The notes under the pieces: generated by a model | What the model was told of the DNA's origin: nothing | The model's database searches: none | What the model saw: the letters and a program-made list of their open reading frames with translations, nothing else | Position numbers and translations under genes: made by a program | Part shown: one piece after another, positions 45,001 to 54,115 of the stretch | Layout of the letters: each line of letters begins with the position of its first letter | Position numbering within the stretch: the first letter of the stretch is position 1 | Origin: Zingiber officinale | Taxonomy: Eukaryota > Streptophyta > Magnoliopsida > Zingiberales > Zingiberaceae | DNA: 64,000 nt | Assembly (NCBI RefSeq): GCF_018446385.1 | Contig: NC_055988.1 | Coordinates: 166,120,837-166,184,836 of the forward strand | Direction: 5' to 3'

Positions 45001-46368
45001 TCGTTCCCCGATTCTTTTCTCTCAGTCGTGCATCCGCTCGGCTAAACTACTTGTGATAGCACTCAGGTGCATTCTCAGTTCGCCACGAACAACCAGTGCT
45101 TGGTTGCGTTTATGGTTTTGTCGTTGTATCCTGGGAACAGACGATCCGAGAAAACCTCGAAGCACAGCCGGAGATGGGACGAATCTGTTTCAAGGAAACT
45201 GCGTCGATCGCAGGCCTCGGTCCGCTGCTCTGTTTATCCGCTCGGTTGGACTCTTCATCTGCTGGGTCGGCCACTCGCCCTTCTGATCTGCCCGACCGGT
45301 CTCCCGCTTTGCCTGTCTATCCTTCAGTCTGCTCGGACGCTTTGATTGCTCAGACTCTAAGGTCAGAAAACCAGCCCCTGCTGGCAGCCTGAGATTATCT
45401 GCTCAGGTCATCTTAACTGTGAGTTGAATTTAATTCGAGTATTTAGATTCAGCTAATTTCCTGTAAATCTCCGGTTACAAATTGTTTGGTTTCCAACATA
45501 TAGATATATCAAAATATGGCCTTAATTCTACCTCTTGATATACCTTTTCCATTCAAACAATCTACTCAACATTCTGATACATGCGTACCAAAAACATACT
45601 GTTTTACAAGAACCAATCCTCAACTATTCACAAATGTCATCATTTTTGTTCGTCCATAAGACAAGAGTGATCATAATCGAAGCCAATGACTTCAAGATGG
45701 TGATAATTCAGTACACCCTGGAAAACATGAGCCTTATTCCTATTTATTTCCAGTTCAAGTTAACGCACAGTAAATAATTTTACAGTATGCCAATGTCCAG
45801 AACGAATTTAGGATTCAATTTTCTCGATAGAAATCAGTTCAATCAATGATGAACACAAAGAACCAGGCAAGCCGACTTAAATGCAGCATAGTATCAAGGG
45901 CGTCAAAGTCAAACGATGAAGCGTACCTGGGCAGTGATTGGCATCGATCGCCGTGACTGAGAACGATCCGTCAGGATCATCAACCACGACCGACTGACCG
46001 ACCTCAATTTCCACAAACAGCGAATCGTCGAGCTATGAAATGCATAAGCAATCAGAAAACCCCCTAATCATTAATCCTACACCAATTGCAAAGAAAAAAC
46101 AAAACAAAACAAAACAAAACCAAACCCGCCCGCAGCGCGGGAATCTCGGGATCAAATCGAGAAAAGGCAAAGGGAGGACCTGAGGGAAGTAGCCGAGGAC
46201 AAGGGCCTTGGTAAGGCGGGTGGCGTAGACGGGTCGGGAGGAGTGCGCAACGATGCCGGCGAGGTGGTCCTTGTGCGCGTGGGTGAGGAAGTGGTGGCGC
46301 TTCCGGAGGGACGCCGGCGTCCACGTGTCGACGGAGAAGGGGAGCCCCTTCGGCATCTCGATCGGCAT
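33052..46368 (-). CDS. DNA-repair metallo-beta-lactamase, SNM1/Pso2 family (560 aa, five exons)
   Basis: This is a nuclease of the beta-CASP metallo-beta-lactamase family that repairs interstrand crosslinks and DNA ends, and it is expected in the nucleus. Coding exons on the minus strand are 46,180-46,368, 45,927-46,032, 34,464-34,675, 34,163-34,369 and 33,052-34,020. All have GT-AG borders and keep frame, giving 560 residues. Metal-binding motifs are present: THAHKDH (residues 29-35), DANHCPGA at the exon 2/3 joint, and HTGD in exon 3, followed by LDCT. The beta-CASP part continues through exon 4, where SCGNLGREEILVEV is seen. The long exon 5 is a Ser/Pro-rich C-terminal extension without a recognised domain. 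The N-terminus MPIEMPKGLPFSVDTW suggests the plant subgroup around Arabidopsis At1g19025; that placement is from memory. Intron 2 spans 11.25 kb because of LTR elements and SINEs. The gene looks intact. Confidence 0.88.
34676..36013. other. Intron 2 of the SNM1-type gene, right-hand part before element D
   Basis: A+T-rich intron DNA with no coding sequence. It contains one SINE (35,234-35,419). Otherwise nothing is seen. Confidence 0.7.
35234..35419 (-). mobile_element. tRNA-derived SINE, minus orientation, copy 1
   Basis: A 186-bp insertion between 20-bp perfect direct repeats (35,214-35,233 and 35,420-35,439, starting AAAATTAATG). On the complement strand it starts GGGGCGGTACGG and has a tRNA-like box A region, then a degenerate box B around GGAGTCAAAACTC. 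It shares the layout and several words (GGTAAATCAC, ACTACTAGCC on the plus strand) with the SINE at 40,305. It lies in intron 2 of the SNM1-type gene. Confidence 0.75.
36019..37827 (+). repeat. 5' LTR of element D (1,809 bp)
   Basis: It begins TGTTGGTG and ends CCCAACA, followed by the primer-binding region. It contains a tandem array of about 30-35-bp units with GTGAGTGAAGCCAGGC words (about 36,300-36,640), then units with AAGTCCAAGTGGGTCAAAG (36,680-36,900), then a series of AATCGATCG-type palindromes (36,970-37,380). Confidence 0.85.
37870..39363 (+). pseudogene. Gag remains of element D with two zinc knuckles
   Basis: A UBN2-type gag domain (about 38,010-38,300, with PPPYEFGSF and SKTKEYEDAKERWSKLAKIHE) is followed by a Glu/Ser/Lys-rich stretch. 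Two CCHC-like knuckles come next, CRESGHYKSKC (about 38,680) and CNQKENYRNQC (about 38,822). A Lys-rich tail with a coiled-coil segment (39,160-39,260) follows. The parts lie in more than one frame, with several interruptions. No protease, integrase or RT motif follows. Confidence 0.75.
39364..40607 (+). other. 3' internal non-coding region of element D
   Basis: No coding sequence is seen. It contains further CGATCAA/TTGATCG palindromic words (39,460-39,720) like those in the LTRs, an A-rich tract, a SINE (40,305-40,515) and the polypurine tract at 40,594-40,607. Confidence 0.65.
40305..40515 (-). mobile_element. tRNA-derived SINE, minus orientation, copy 2 (inside element D)
   Basis: A 211-bp insertion between 17-bp perfect direct repeats GGAAACCCCTATTCATG (40,288-40,304 and 40,516-40,532). 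On the complement strand the head reads GGGCGGTCTAGTGGTTAGCA, with a box A-like TAGTGGTTAGC and a perfect RNA polymerase III box B GGTTCGAATC (about 40,450-40,460). It is younger than element D, in which it lies, and better preserved than the copy at 35,234. Confidence 0.85.
40608..44062 (+). repeat. 3' LTR of element D, enlarged by a nested related LTR
   Basis: It begins TGTTGGTGCAATTTTCC after the polypurine tract and ends CCCCACA before the TCATA duplication. D-type LTR sequence runs 40,608-41,490 and resumes at 43,098-44,062. The part between is another LTR of the same wider family (41,491-43,097). The same order of repeats as in the 5' LTR is seen: GAGTGAAG units, then AAGTCCAAGTGGGTCAA units, then AATCGATC palindromes. 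Confidence 0.75.
41491..43097 (+). repeat. Nested solo LTR of a D-related family (about 1.6 kb)
   Basis: It starts TGCTGGTGCAAT and ends CCTAACA. It repeats the full LTR layout (start, GAGTGAAG units, AAGTCCAAGTGGG units, AATCGATC palindromes at 42,195-42,600, and an end part with CTATTCACCC), then gives way to D sequence that continues where it broke off. A second start-like word at 41,645 suggests a further internal duplication. The flanking 5-mers AAGAT and AATTT match only partly, so the insertion mechanism is uncertain. Confidence 0.6.
44372..45498. repeat. Solo LTR E (1,127 bp) in intron 2 of the SNM1-type gene
   Basis: The ends TGTTGGAAA and TTTCCAACA are perfect inverted repeats, and the insertion is flanked by a perfect 5-bp target duplication TATAG (44,367-44,371 and 45,499-45,503). 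No internal region or second LTR is present, so this is the product of LTR-LTR recombination. It contains three to four repeats of about 50 bases with CGTAACGTCTCGACATTAAT words (44,715-44,870), and a TATA box within the palindrome CTCCTATATAAGGAG (about 44,929-44,943). The superfamily cannot be told without an internal part. Confidence 0.88.
45504..45926. other. Intron 2 of the SNM1-type gene, part next to exon 2
   Basis: A+T-rich intron sequence, with no repeat or coding sequence recognised. Confidence 0.6.
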
Positions 46369-46958
46369 CGCTTCCCTCCGACTACGGACTTAACCCTAGT
46401 CTTCGTAGTCGGTGTCGATCGACCGCAAATCTGGCGACTCCGGCTATTTATAGAGAGGAGGAAGGGGCTTCTGCTTCCGGCGGAAGGAACAGATTTTATT
46501 ATCATTATTATTATTTTTAATCGGAGATTTTCCTTTTTCCCTCGCCGCTTGGTTCAATAGTCCAGACCTCACGTGACATAATTGGTTCCACAGTATGTAT
46601 ATGTTTGGGCTGTTCTTTATTATCATTTTTTTATTTTTTTAAAAAAATATTAAATTACGGTTTTTTATTAAAAACGTATTTAAAGTTTTAAAATTTCTAA
46701 AATGCACCCTACTTAATTCCAAAAATACTCTATTGCCTTTCAAACATTAATTAAAGTTAAAAATTTTTATTTTTTAATTTTAAATCCAACTTAAATTGAA
46801 CCGAACCAAAGGAACTAAATTGAATATTTTGCATCAACTCATTTCAATTCAAAGATTAGACAAAATTTGGAGGATGCAAATGACAGTTTCACATCTTAAT
46901 GCAAAATACTCCTCTAAATCTTATTATTATCATTACTATTATTTTATTATTATTATTA
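46369..46958. other. Spacer between the SNM1-type gene start and the desaturase end
   Basis: This should hold the promoter of the SNM1-type gene and the 3' UTR of the desaturase, both on the minus strand. It is A+T-rich, with a trinucleotide ATT run at about 46,918-46,966 and a smaller one near 46,497. No TATA box stands out. Confidence 0.55.
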
Positions 46959-48417
46959 TTATATTACCACCTCCCTGTCAAAGATCCAGCTGAACTTGAC
47001 ACTCTTCGCCTCCGCCGCCTTGGCCCGGCCCTCCGCCCTCTCCTGCAGACGCAGCATCCTCGCTGGCAGCCCGCAGACGAAGTCCCTGGCCCTGCGCCCC
47101 TCGCCGCTGAGCCCCGCCTCCAGCTTCTCCAGCCCCCACCGCTCCACCAAGAACTCCACGATCGAGGCGTAGTCCGAGGCGGTGTAGACGCCCATCCGCT
47201 GTGCCACCGCGGAGTAATGCTCGAACAGGAGCGGGTCGCGGCCGTCGGCCATCAGGTGCGCCGGCATCGTGATCTTCTTCCGCATCATGTCGGCGATCGC
47301 CATCACTGCGCCGTCAGGGTCCAGCTCAAGCAGCTTCTCGATGATCCGGACGTAGCCGGTCTCGTGCCGCTTCTCGTCCGCCGCGATCGTGCCGCAGACG
47401 CGCGCCAGCACGCCGTCGCCGCGGTCCTTGGCGAGCCGCGCCGTGTTCCCATGGGAGATGAAGGTGGCGCGCTCCTGGAAGGAGGTGTAGGTGAAGCCCA
47501 GGTACGGGTTGTTCTCTGTCCCTGGATCCTGCAAGTCCATCAATCAACCCTAATCAAACCTTAGCAACGCCCAAAACATGTTCGATCTTATTCCCCACCG
47601 AAAAATCTCTGCATTGGGCAACCTTAGCGACGCCCATAGCGTGTTCGATCTTATTCCGCACCGGAAAAAACCATGCATAATGCAAGCAATAGCACTGCCC
47701 ATAACACGTTCGACCTTATTACCCATCGTTACAAAAACCCTGCATTGGGCAACCTCAGCAACGCCCATAACGTGTTCGATCTTATTCCCTACCGGAAAAA
47801 ATCTTAAGAATATTTGATAGGGTGTGGATTGGGAGTACCATTCCGGAGCCGATGAGGTACTGGACGGTCCTCTCGAGCATGCGCATGTCGACCCGACCGG
47901 ATAGATAGAGGTACTTGCCAAGGAGGTCGCCGTGGCGGTTCTCCTCAGCGGTCCACATGCGCGTCCACACCGCCCAGGGGCTGCCGCTGGCGCCCGTCTC
48001 GTCCCGCACCCCGTCCAGCGTGTTGATCATCGTCTGGTACGTCGGCAGCGCCTCCTCCGTGATCATGTCCCCCACCAGCACCACGAAGTAGTCGTCCGGC
48101 AGCTCCGCCGCGCGCGCCCGCAGCTCCCGCACCTCCGCCTCGAACTCCTCCGTCGGCCGCGACGAGTCCGGCAGGAAGTCCGTCGGCTGCCAGCACTTCT
48201 CCACCGGCTTCAGCAGCGGCAGCAGCTCCCGCTCCGCCCACGACTCCAGCGACCTGAACACCTCTACCTTCTCCGGCGGCATCGAGTGCTGCGCGGCCTT
48301 CCTCCGCAGCGTCGATGGAGCCGCCGCGATCGCGGACACTCGCAGGCAGTTCTTCTTCTTCTGCGGGAGAGCAAGAACACAATGGCCGTGGCCGACGGAG
48401 TGTAGCAGGCAATCCAT
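46959..48417 (-). CDS. Stearoyl-[acyl-carrier-protein] 9-desaturase, chloroplastic (382 aa, two exons)
   Basis: A soluble plastid di-iron enzyme that introduces the delta-9 double bond into stearoyl-ACP using ferredoxin and oxygen, feeding oleate into membrane and storage lipids. Exons are 47,839-48,417 and 46,959-47,528. The GT-AG intron (310 bp) falls after GSGM and before DPGTEN, which lie together in the family. The two iron-ligand motifs are EENRHGD (exon 1) and DEKRHET (exon 2); [28 protein letters not shown] and the C-terminal SWIFDREV are also conserved. The N-terminal 33 residues or so look like a transit peptide; the start at 48,417 was chosen because the reading frame further upstream is not family-like. 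Length is close to the usual 390-400. The first exon is very GC-rich. No damage is seen. Confidence 0.93.
47529..47838 (-). repeat. Four tandem ~65-bp repeats filling the desaturase intron
   Basis: The 310-bp intron is almost wholly made of about four imperfect copies of a unit with CATTGGGCAACC, AACGCCCATAA and GTGTTCGATCTTATTCCC (starts near 47,566, 47,632, 47,697 and 47,762). Splice borders are GTACTCCC and CTTGCAG on the minus strand. There is no coding role. Confidence 0.8.
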
Positions 48418-49354
48418 TACCGCGTCGTTGGAGGAATTAGAGCGATCGGATTGGAAGAAAGCGAACTTGTTGGGTTGCGATTTATACAGACAGAGGTAGA
48501 GTGCGTAGCAGCACCCACTGTTAAGGCAAGTGAATACCGCCAGTTTGCCGGTGCATGCGAACCAAGTCATTTGCCCGGCGACGGGGAGAGAGGACTGCAA
48601 AACAGTGGGTGCAGCGGTTTTCCACTGGCCGATGGAAAATCGGCATACTGTGGGTGGGCAAGTCGAATGGACGGTTGAGAATAGCATCGTTGGTATCGAC
48701 GCTTAATTTGGGGTGTGAATGTTGCTTTATTATCTTTTGACTGAAGATCTTGACCGTAAAGAACCTCCATTCCATGGGAATCATGTTTTTCAATAGCGCA
48801 CCTGACAAGGATTCCATCCTTAACTATAATATATTTATAGAGATTTTTTTTTAATAAAATACACAATCTTAAAATGTTGTATTAATTATAATTGTTACAA
48901 GTAGTTGTAATAGTAATAGCTAGTGGCTAGGGCAATAATATAAAAAATAAAAAATAATTTTGAAAAGTAAAATGTATTAATGAGATATTTATTTGATTCC
49001 AATTAAAACGAATGCCGTTTTAAATTTTATCTTTATTGAGTCAATGTGCTAATAAAATGAGGATTATAGAAAGGAATGTTACTCCTTAGATTTTGAGGAT
49101 ACAATTTAATCTATGTGTTGTGTTATTCTTTCCGACACTTATTGACATTACTATAATAATGTTATAATAATTTTAATTATGAAATGATTTTGATTAAATT
49201 TATATGATTTAGATATATTAATAATATTTTATGTATATTTTTTTATTAAATTAAATTAAGTTAATTTATTTTTACATATTGAGTATTGTATTAATTAGTC
49301 CATAATTGTTAGAATAAGGTTGAAATAAGTTTATTCGAGAATCATTCTTTTGAC
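48418..49354. other. Upstream region of the desaturase gene
   Basis: No gene is seen. It should contain the desaturase promoter (minus strand). An open frame continues upstream of 48,417 on the minus strand to 48,687 but shows no family similarity, so I treat it as leader. Past 48,830 the DNA is A+T-rich. Confidence 0.55.
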
Positions 49355-49892
49355 TAGGGATGTAAACGAGTCGAATCGAACCAAACAGTATTAGGCTCGA
49401 GCTCGGCTTGTTTAAGTTATATTCAGGTTCGAGCTCGAATCGAGCTTTTATCACAAGGTTCGAGCTCGACTCGTTTTAGAATTATCAAGCTCGTAAACAG
49501 TTCGAGCTCGGTTCGTTATTAACTCGATTATCAAAGTTAACGAGCCTAACTCGTTAAGCGAGCTCGGGCTTGTTTAGAGTTCATTTTTTACTCGTTTTAA
49601 AACTTATTTTTTGGTTCATTTTAAGGTTCGTTTTTTTTGCTCGTTTTAGAGCTCGTTTTTTGGCTCGGTTTAAGGTTCGTTTTAAGGTTCGTTTTTTTTG
49701 CTCGTGAGCCTATAAACAAATATGTTCGCGAGCTCATGAGCCGAATATCCTTAAATTCGAGTTTGGCTCGATAAAACTATTGAGTTCGAAATCGAGCTCG
49801 GCTCGATAGGATAAATAAATGAACTCGAACGAGCTTTTTACTGAATCAAATTTCGGATAATTCGCGAACCATTTGGTTCATTTACATTCTTA
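49355..49892. mobile_element. hAT-like MITE, copy 3
   Basis: A 538-bp element with left end TAGGGATGTAAACGAGTC and right end complement TAAGAATGTAAATGAACC, so the right end has decayed. It is flanked by a perfect 8-bp target duplication CTTTTGAC (49,347-49,354 and 49,893-49,900). The interior has CGAGCTCGGCTCG words and is alignable with the copy at 31,334, with extra TTTTAGGTTCG-type units. It sits between the divergent desaturase and bZIP genes. Confidence 0.87.
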
Positions 49893-49900
49893 CTTTTGAC

Positions 49901-50890
49901 TATTCTAATCAAGTGGCTCACTTGCGCACGCGGAAATTGAAATTGCATCTCTTATTTATTTTATAGAATTAATATTGATAAAATTTATATATAAATTATT
50001 TAAAAAAATAAACGAGAGGTTTGTTTATTGAAATAGAGAGAATAAAGACAAATTCCAAGTTGACTTTTTATTTAAGATTTTGTTTAAAAGTGTGAATAAA
50101 AATTGGGTAGTACTTTTCATCAATAAAGAAAAACTCAAATCTAAATATTTAAAAAATTAATGCATTAGAAATGAAATATTGTGATTATATAAAAAAAAAA
50201 TGATTCGGTATCATTCCTTTCTCTCCGTTGACTTTTGACTTCTCAGTATTGGTCAACATGATCAAAACTGAGTCAGACCGAATCCAAACCCAACTTGTCA
50301 GATCTAAAAAAAAAAACACCAAAATAACCGGAAAATTAGGCTGTTTGAGAAAGAAAAAAAAAAAGGAACTTCTGTGTATTAATTTGGTTTGTTAGGGAAA
50401 CAAGATGCGATCTTGATCGCCATTTGCATCGAGCAGACGCCGCTGCCAGCGTCCAAATCGGTCGATCGTTTCTATATTCTTCCATGATTTCGTGCCTGTC
50501 TTTGTTGTTTGTTAGTTGTCGGGGTTGTTTCAATCAACCCATTAAATTCCTCTCTCTCCCTATATCCTCTCCCATCCCTTTCTCTCCTCCTCCGCTTTCA
50601 GAGATTTCCCGTTCCGAAGGCTGAATCCCATCGCCAAGCATTCGATTCCATCAGGTCGGTGTCATCCCTCTTCTGTTTTTAGTTTTGATTTTGGTTTCGG
50701 AGCGGATCGGATCGTTGTTTTTTCCCTTTGATTTCTAGACAGATTCTGACATTTTGATCTGAAGAAAGAAGATTTGGTAACGATAAAGGCGTTATTTTGC
50801 TGCTCGTTTTATCCATTGTTTGATTTTAATGTCTTTCATGATATGGACGCTGCTACATCTGAATCCTTGATGGCAAATTAGGGTTTGGAG
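49901..50890 (+). other. Promoter and 5' leader region of the bZIP gene
   Basis: The first 350 bases are A+T-rich. A cluster of three W-box cores (TTGAC at 50,228, TTGAC at 50,235 and GTCAA at 50,252) lies about 640 bases before the ATG. The pyrimidine-rich stretch with CTCTCTCCC (50,550-50,600) looks like a 5' UTR. GGTCGGTGTC at about 50,654 and the T-rich DNA after it may mark a leader intron. No separate gene is recognised. Confidence 0.45.
50228..50256. promoter_or_regulatory. Cluster of three W-box cores upstream of the bZIP gene
   Basis: TTGAC at 50,228-50,232 and 50,235-50,239, and its complement GTCAA at 50,252-50,256, all within 29 bases. WRKY factors bind such clusters. This is sequence matching only, since a 5-bp core is common by chance. 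Confidence 0.35.
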
Positions 50891-53142
50891 ATGACGAATC
50901 CACAGCTTCCTCCAAAATGCCCCTTCCCGGCCTCTTTCGCCGGTGGCAGCTCCATCAATTGCATAGGTCCCAAGGGGAATTCCATTGCCAGGGACGGAGT
51001 GAGGTTCCACCAGCGCACTGCATCCGAGAGCTTTCTCCTCGAGGAACAGCCTTCTTGGCTTGATGACCTCCTTAGAGAACCTGAGATTGCTGTCGGGCGA
51101 AGAGATCATCGGCGATCGTCTAGCGACTCTTTTGTATTCCTGGACTCATCTGATTCCTCATGGAATGGAGACGGCTCCAATGCAGTGGCTTTCTGGGGAC
51201 CTCAGGAACTTGATTACCTCAAACAGATTCAGCATGCACCTCACTATTTGGATGCAAATTCATATCGAGGCACACAAATCGAAGGCGCGGATTCCAGCAA
51301 CAACATGGTTAACTATCCAATCCGCAGACTTCCATCAGCCAAGGACAAACTTGCGCCTTCATTTTCAGCTGCTGTGACAAAGAAGCAAGATGGTTTGCCA
51401 TCTTTTGTCATGGACAGCCATGTTCCAGAGGAATGCAGCAAAGAAAAACCGATAGGCTGTTTCGAACGGAGGGAAGGTGCTGAGGCTAAGCACTATCAAT
51501 CTGAGATGGAAGCTAAGCGCGCTAAACAGTGAGTCGTGATCTATCTTTCCTTAGTTCCATAAGTCTATTTAGCTAACATACATTTGACTTGTGCTTTGCA
51601 TCAATTTTGCCTTGCTGTGAATGGCTTATCATCGGTCATAACTATTTATACTAGTCGCCGCTTTTTCTAGTTTTGATCTTTATTTGAGACTTGTTGTTAC
51701 CCATTGCTTGAATAATATTTCGGGGCCAACCCAACAAATGATAACCATATTGGTTAAGTCTCACAAAAGAAAAATATGTCAATGATTAACCAACACATGA
51801 GGAAACTTTGCGACTTCTCACCAGTTCATTTGTTGACTTGTAACTTCTCATCTCCACCGTCAACTGTATCTAATGCTAACGGGCTGGAAGAATATACAAA
51901 TCGACGATCTAATTTGCTACTGCTGGAAGCCATGGATGGTTAATCATGTTCATTGGAAGCATAGAAATCAATTGACTGATGTAATAATTTTATTGACTTA
52001 TTGTTCTGTTTCCTTTTTTCTGCTATCTTAGGCAATTTGCTCAAAGATCCCGAATGCGCAAGCTCCAGTACATTGCTGAACTGGAGAGAAGTGTTCAAAT
52101 GTTGCAGGTAAGCGATTGTTCTTCATTTTTCTTGGAAGAAGGTGATGAATTCTGTGCTTCTCATTTTTCTCGTCGTACATCCTGTATTACAGGCAGAAAG
52201 TTTGGAATTGTCATCACAGCTTCAGTTTTTAGATCAGCAGAACCATATGTTGAGCTTGGAGAACAAAACACTGCTGCAACAACTGGATTGTCTTTCGCAC
52301 GAGCATCTCTTGAAATGTCGTAAGTATCTAAGCTTTAGATAATGCAAACATTCTCGTCCGCACTTGTTCTTAAGGTATTTGTGGGGTTAGATACCTCTGT
52401 TGTTGAGTTTTTTTTCCCCTCAATAAGCCCATTCCGAGTCTCCAGATTGTTTGCCCTACCCAAAACTATGTTTGGTATAATGCTTTGGATATATAGACTA
52501 TCAAATTTGGACTCAAGCTATATTCCTTAGTTCTCTCGAGTTATGATCTGATACATGACTTATTCGCACTAGGAAAACACCATTCCACCATTTGCATATT
52601 CTTCTTTACTGTAAATGAAACTTTTACGATCTTGTTTATGCAAAACATACAAGAAACTGGCATTATCCATGTTCTATTGTTATCGAGTTTACTGTTCCAA
52701 GTAATCTTTTTCTTCTTGACGAAAGAACCAATATTTGTCACAATAAACACACTAATGAACTACACTATGAGTTAGCTTATAAGATCGCAGTTAGTAGTAA
52801 AAATCTTCGTGTGCAAACTGAAATTTCATTTAAGTATCTGTTTCTGAAGCTTATTGAATCCACTCGTATGAGGTTGCAAATCGTATAAAGTTGCTGCGAC
52901 TCTCAAAGGTTTTTATTAAAATTTCACATATGCTATGCTTGCTTTCGAACGATGCAGTTGAGCATGATATCTTGGGGAAAGAGCTTTCTCGTCTTCGACA
53001 CATGCATCTTCAGCAGCAGCAACAACAACAACGACTTCCGACTCACGGACGCAAGAAAAGCATAGACCTCGATTCTCAATTGGCCAATCTGTCCCTGAAA
53101 GGAAATGATTCAAACTCAGGTGTAGGTCAGCTCCACATCTGA
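50891..53142 (+). CDS. bZIP transcription factor with atypical basic region (341 aa, four exons)
   Basis: A plant nuclear DNA-binding protein. Coding exons are 50,891-51,528, 52,032-52,107, 52,193-52,319 and 52,958-53,142. All junctions are GT-AG and keep frame. Exon 1 has [19 protein letters not shown] and HRRSSSDSF, motifs of a plant bZIP subgroup near the bZIP34/bZIP61 (group E) proteins and, from memory, Arabidopsis At1g58110. The basic region starts at the end of exon 1 and continues [19 protein letters not shown] in exon 2. The leucine zipper extends over exon 3 ([23 protein letters not shown]). Exon 4 has a short polyglutamine run and a Ser-rich end. At the place of the invariant Asn of the N-x7-R signature this protein has Lys, so canonical DNA binding is doubtful. 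It may dimerise without binding standard ACGT sites. Confidence 0.88.
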
Positions 53143-54115
53143 ATCAAAATGTTTTCAGCAGCCTGTTCTTGGATTCAAGATCTTCTACAGATGTTAAAAA
53201 GTTGTATGTTACCATGAAGCTAATTTTACCTTTTTGAGGTGTAGGTCTGTTGTATCCACCTCAAAGTCAACCTCATTCAAAATGTATTTGTTGGTGGTTG
53301 GCTAATAAAATGTGTTAGGTTTTGCATATGGCTCTGTTGTAGCATGATTGAGCTCTCTTCTCATGCTGATTGATGTTAAGTCTCCCTGTGCTAGTTCATT
53401 GCTAAATCTGGCATAAACTTTGTCTTAATAAATCTAATTTAAAATTTCATTTTTCATAAATTAAAATAAGACAAAAATTAAAAAGACATCTTTTATTTTC
53501 ATTATTGTCGCTGTTTAATGTTCTTATAATATATTTTTTAAATTACTTTAATTTTAGCAGTATTAGTCAATTATTTTATATTATAACAGTTTGAATCAAA
53601 ATTACTGTAATAATATTTGATTAAATTAGATCATTTTTATTAAAATTAGAACAATTTAAATTTAAGTAATTTTGATCAATGTTAATAAAATTTTAATCAT
53701 AGTTAGTAATTTTGATAAAAATTATTATATAATATTGGAACAAGAATATTTTTGATATATGAGATGAAGTTTTTAATATTTTTTAAAATAGAAAGTCCTT
53801 TTACTAATAATAAAAATAAAAAGTGTTCTTTTGTTGTTTTTCAGCTTGAAAATATATTTTTCTAAAATTAACTACATTTATTTATTTATTTATTTCTGGT
53901 AAAAAATATTTTTGGAAAACATGCGGGCCAGCTGAACAGACCGGTTAAACCGAGATTGGAGTTGACTCGGGTTCAAATCGGCCGCCCTTTTTGACATTTT
54001 TGCCCTCCTCCCAACCCAACCGAACACGCACGGCGTTCACCAGTTCGTAGTGAAAGAGGAGGAGAAGAAACGAAGAGAGGAGAAAGAAGAAGAAACCAGA
54101 TCCTTCCCTTCCACC
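53143..54115. other. Spacer between the bZIP and SufC genes
   Basis: The first 270 bases are probably the bZIP 3' UTR. The middle (53,430-53,900) is strongly A+T-rich with no feature. The last 100 bases, with GAGGAGAAG repeats, are the likely SufC leader. No gene is seen. Confidence 0.55.

Noticed and set aside
46899-48405. Long plus-strand open frames opposite the desaturase exons
   Set aside because: They are by-products of GC-rich codons of the desaturase on the other strand. Their protein sequence is low-complexity and has no family features.
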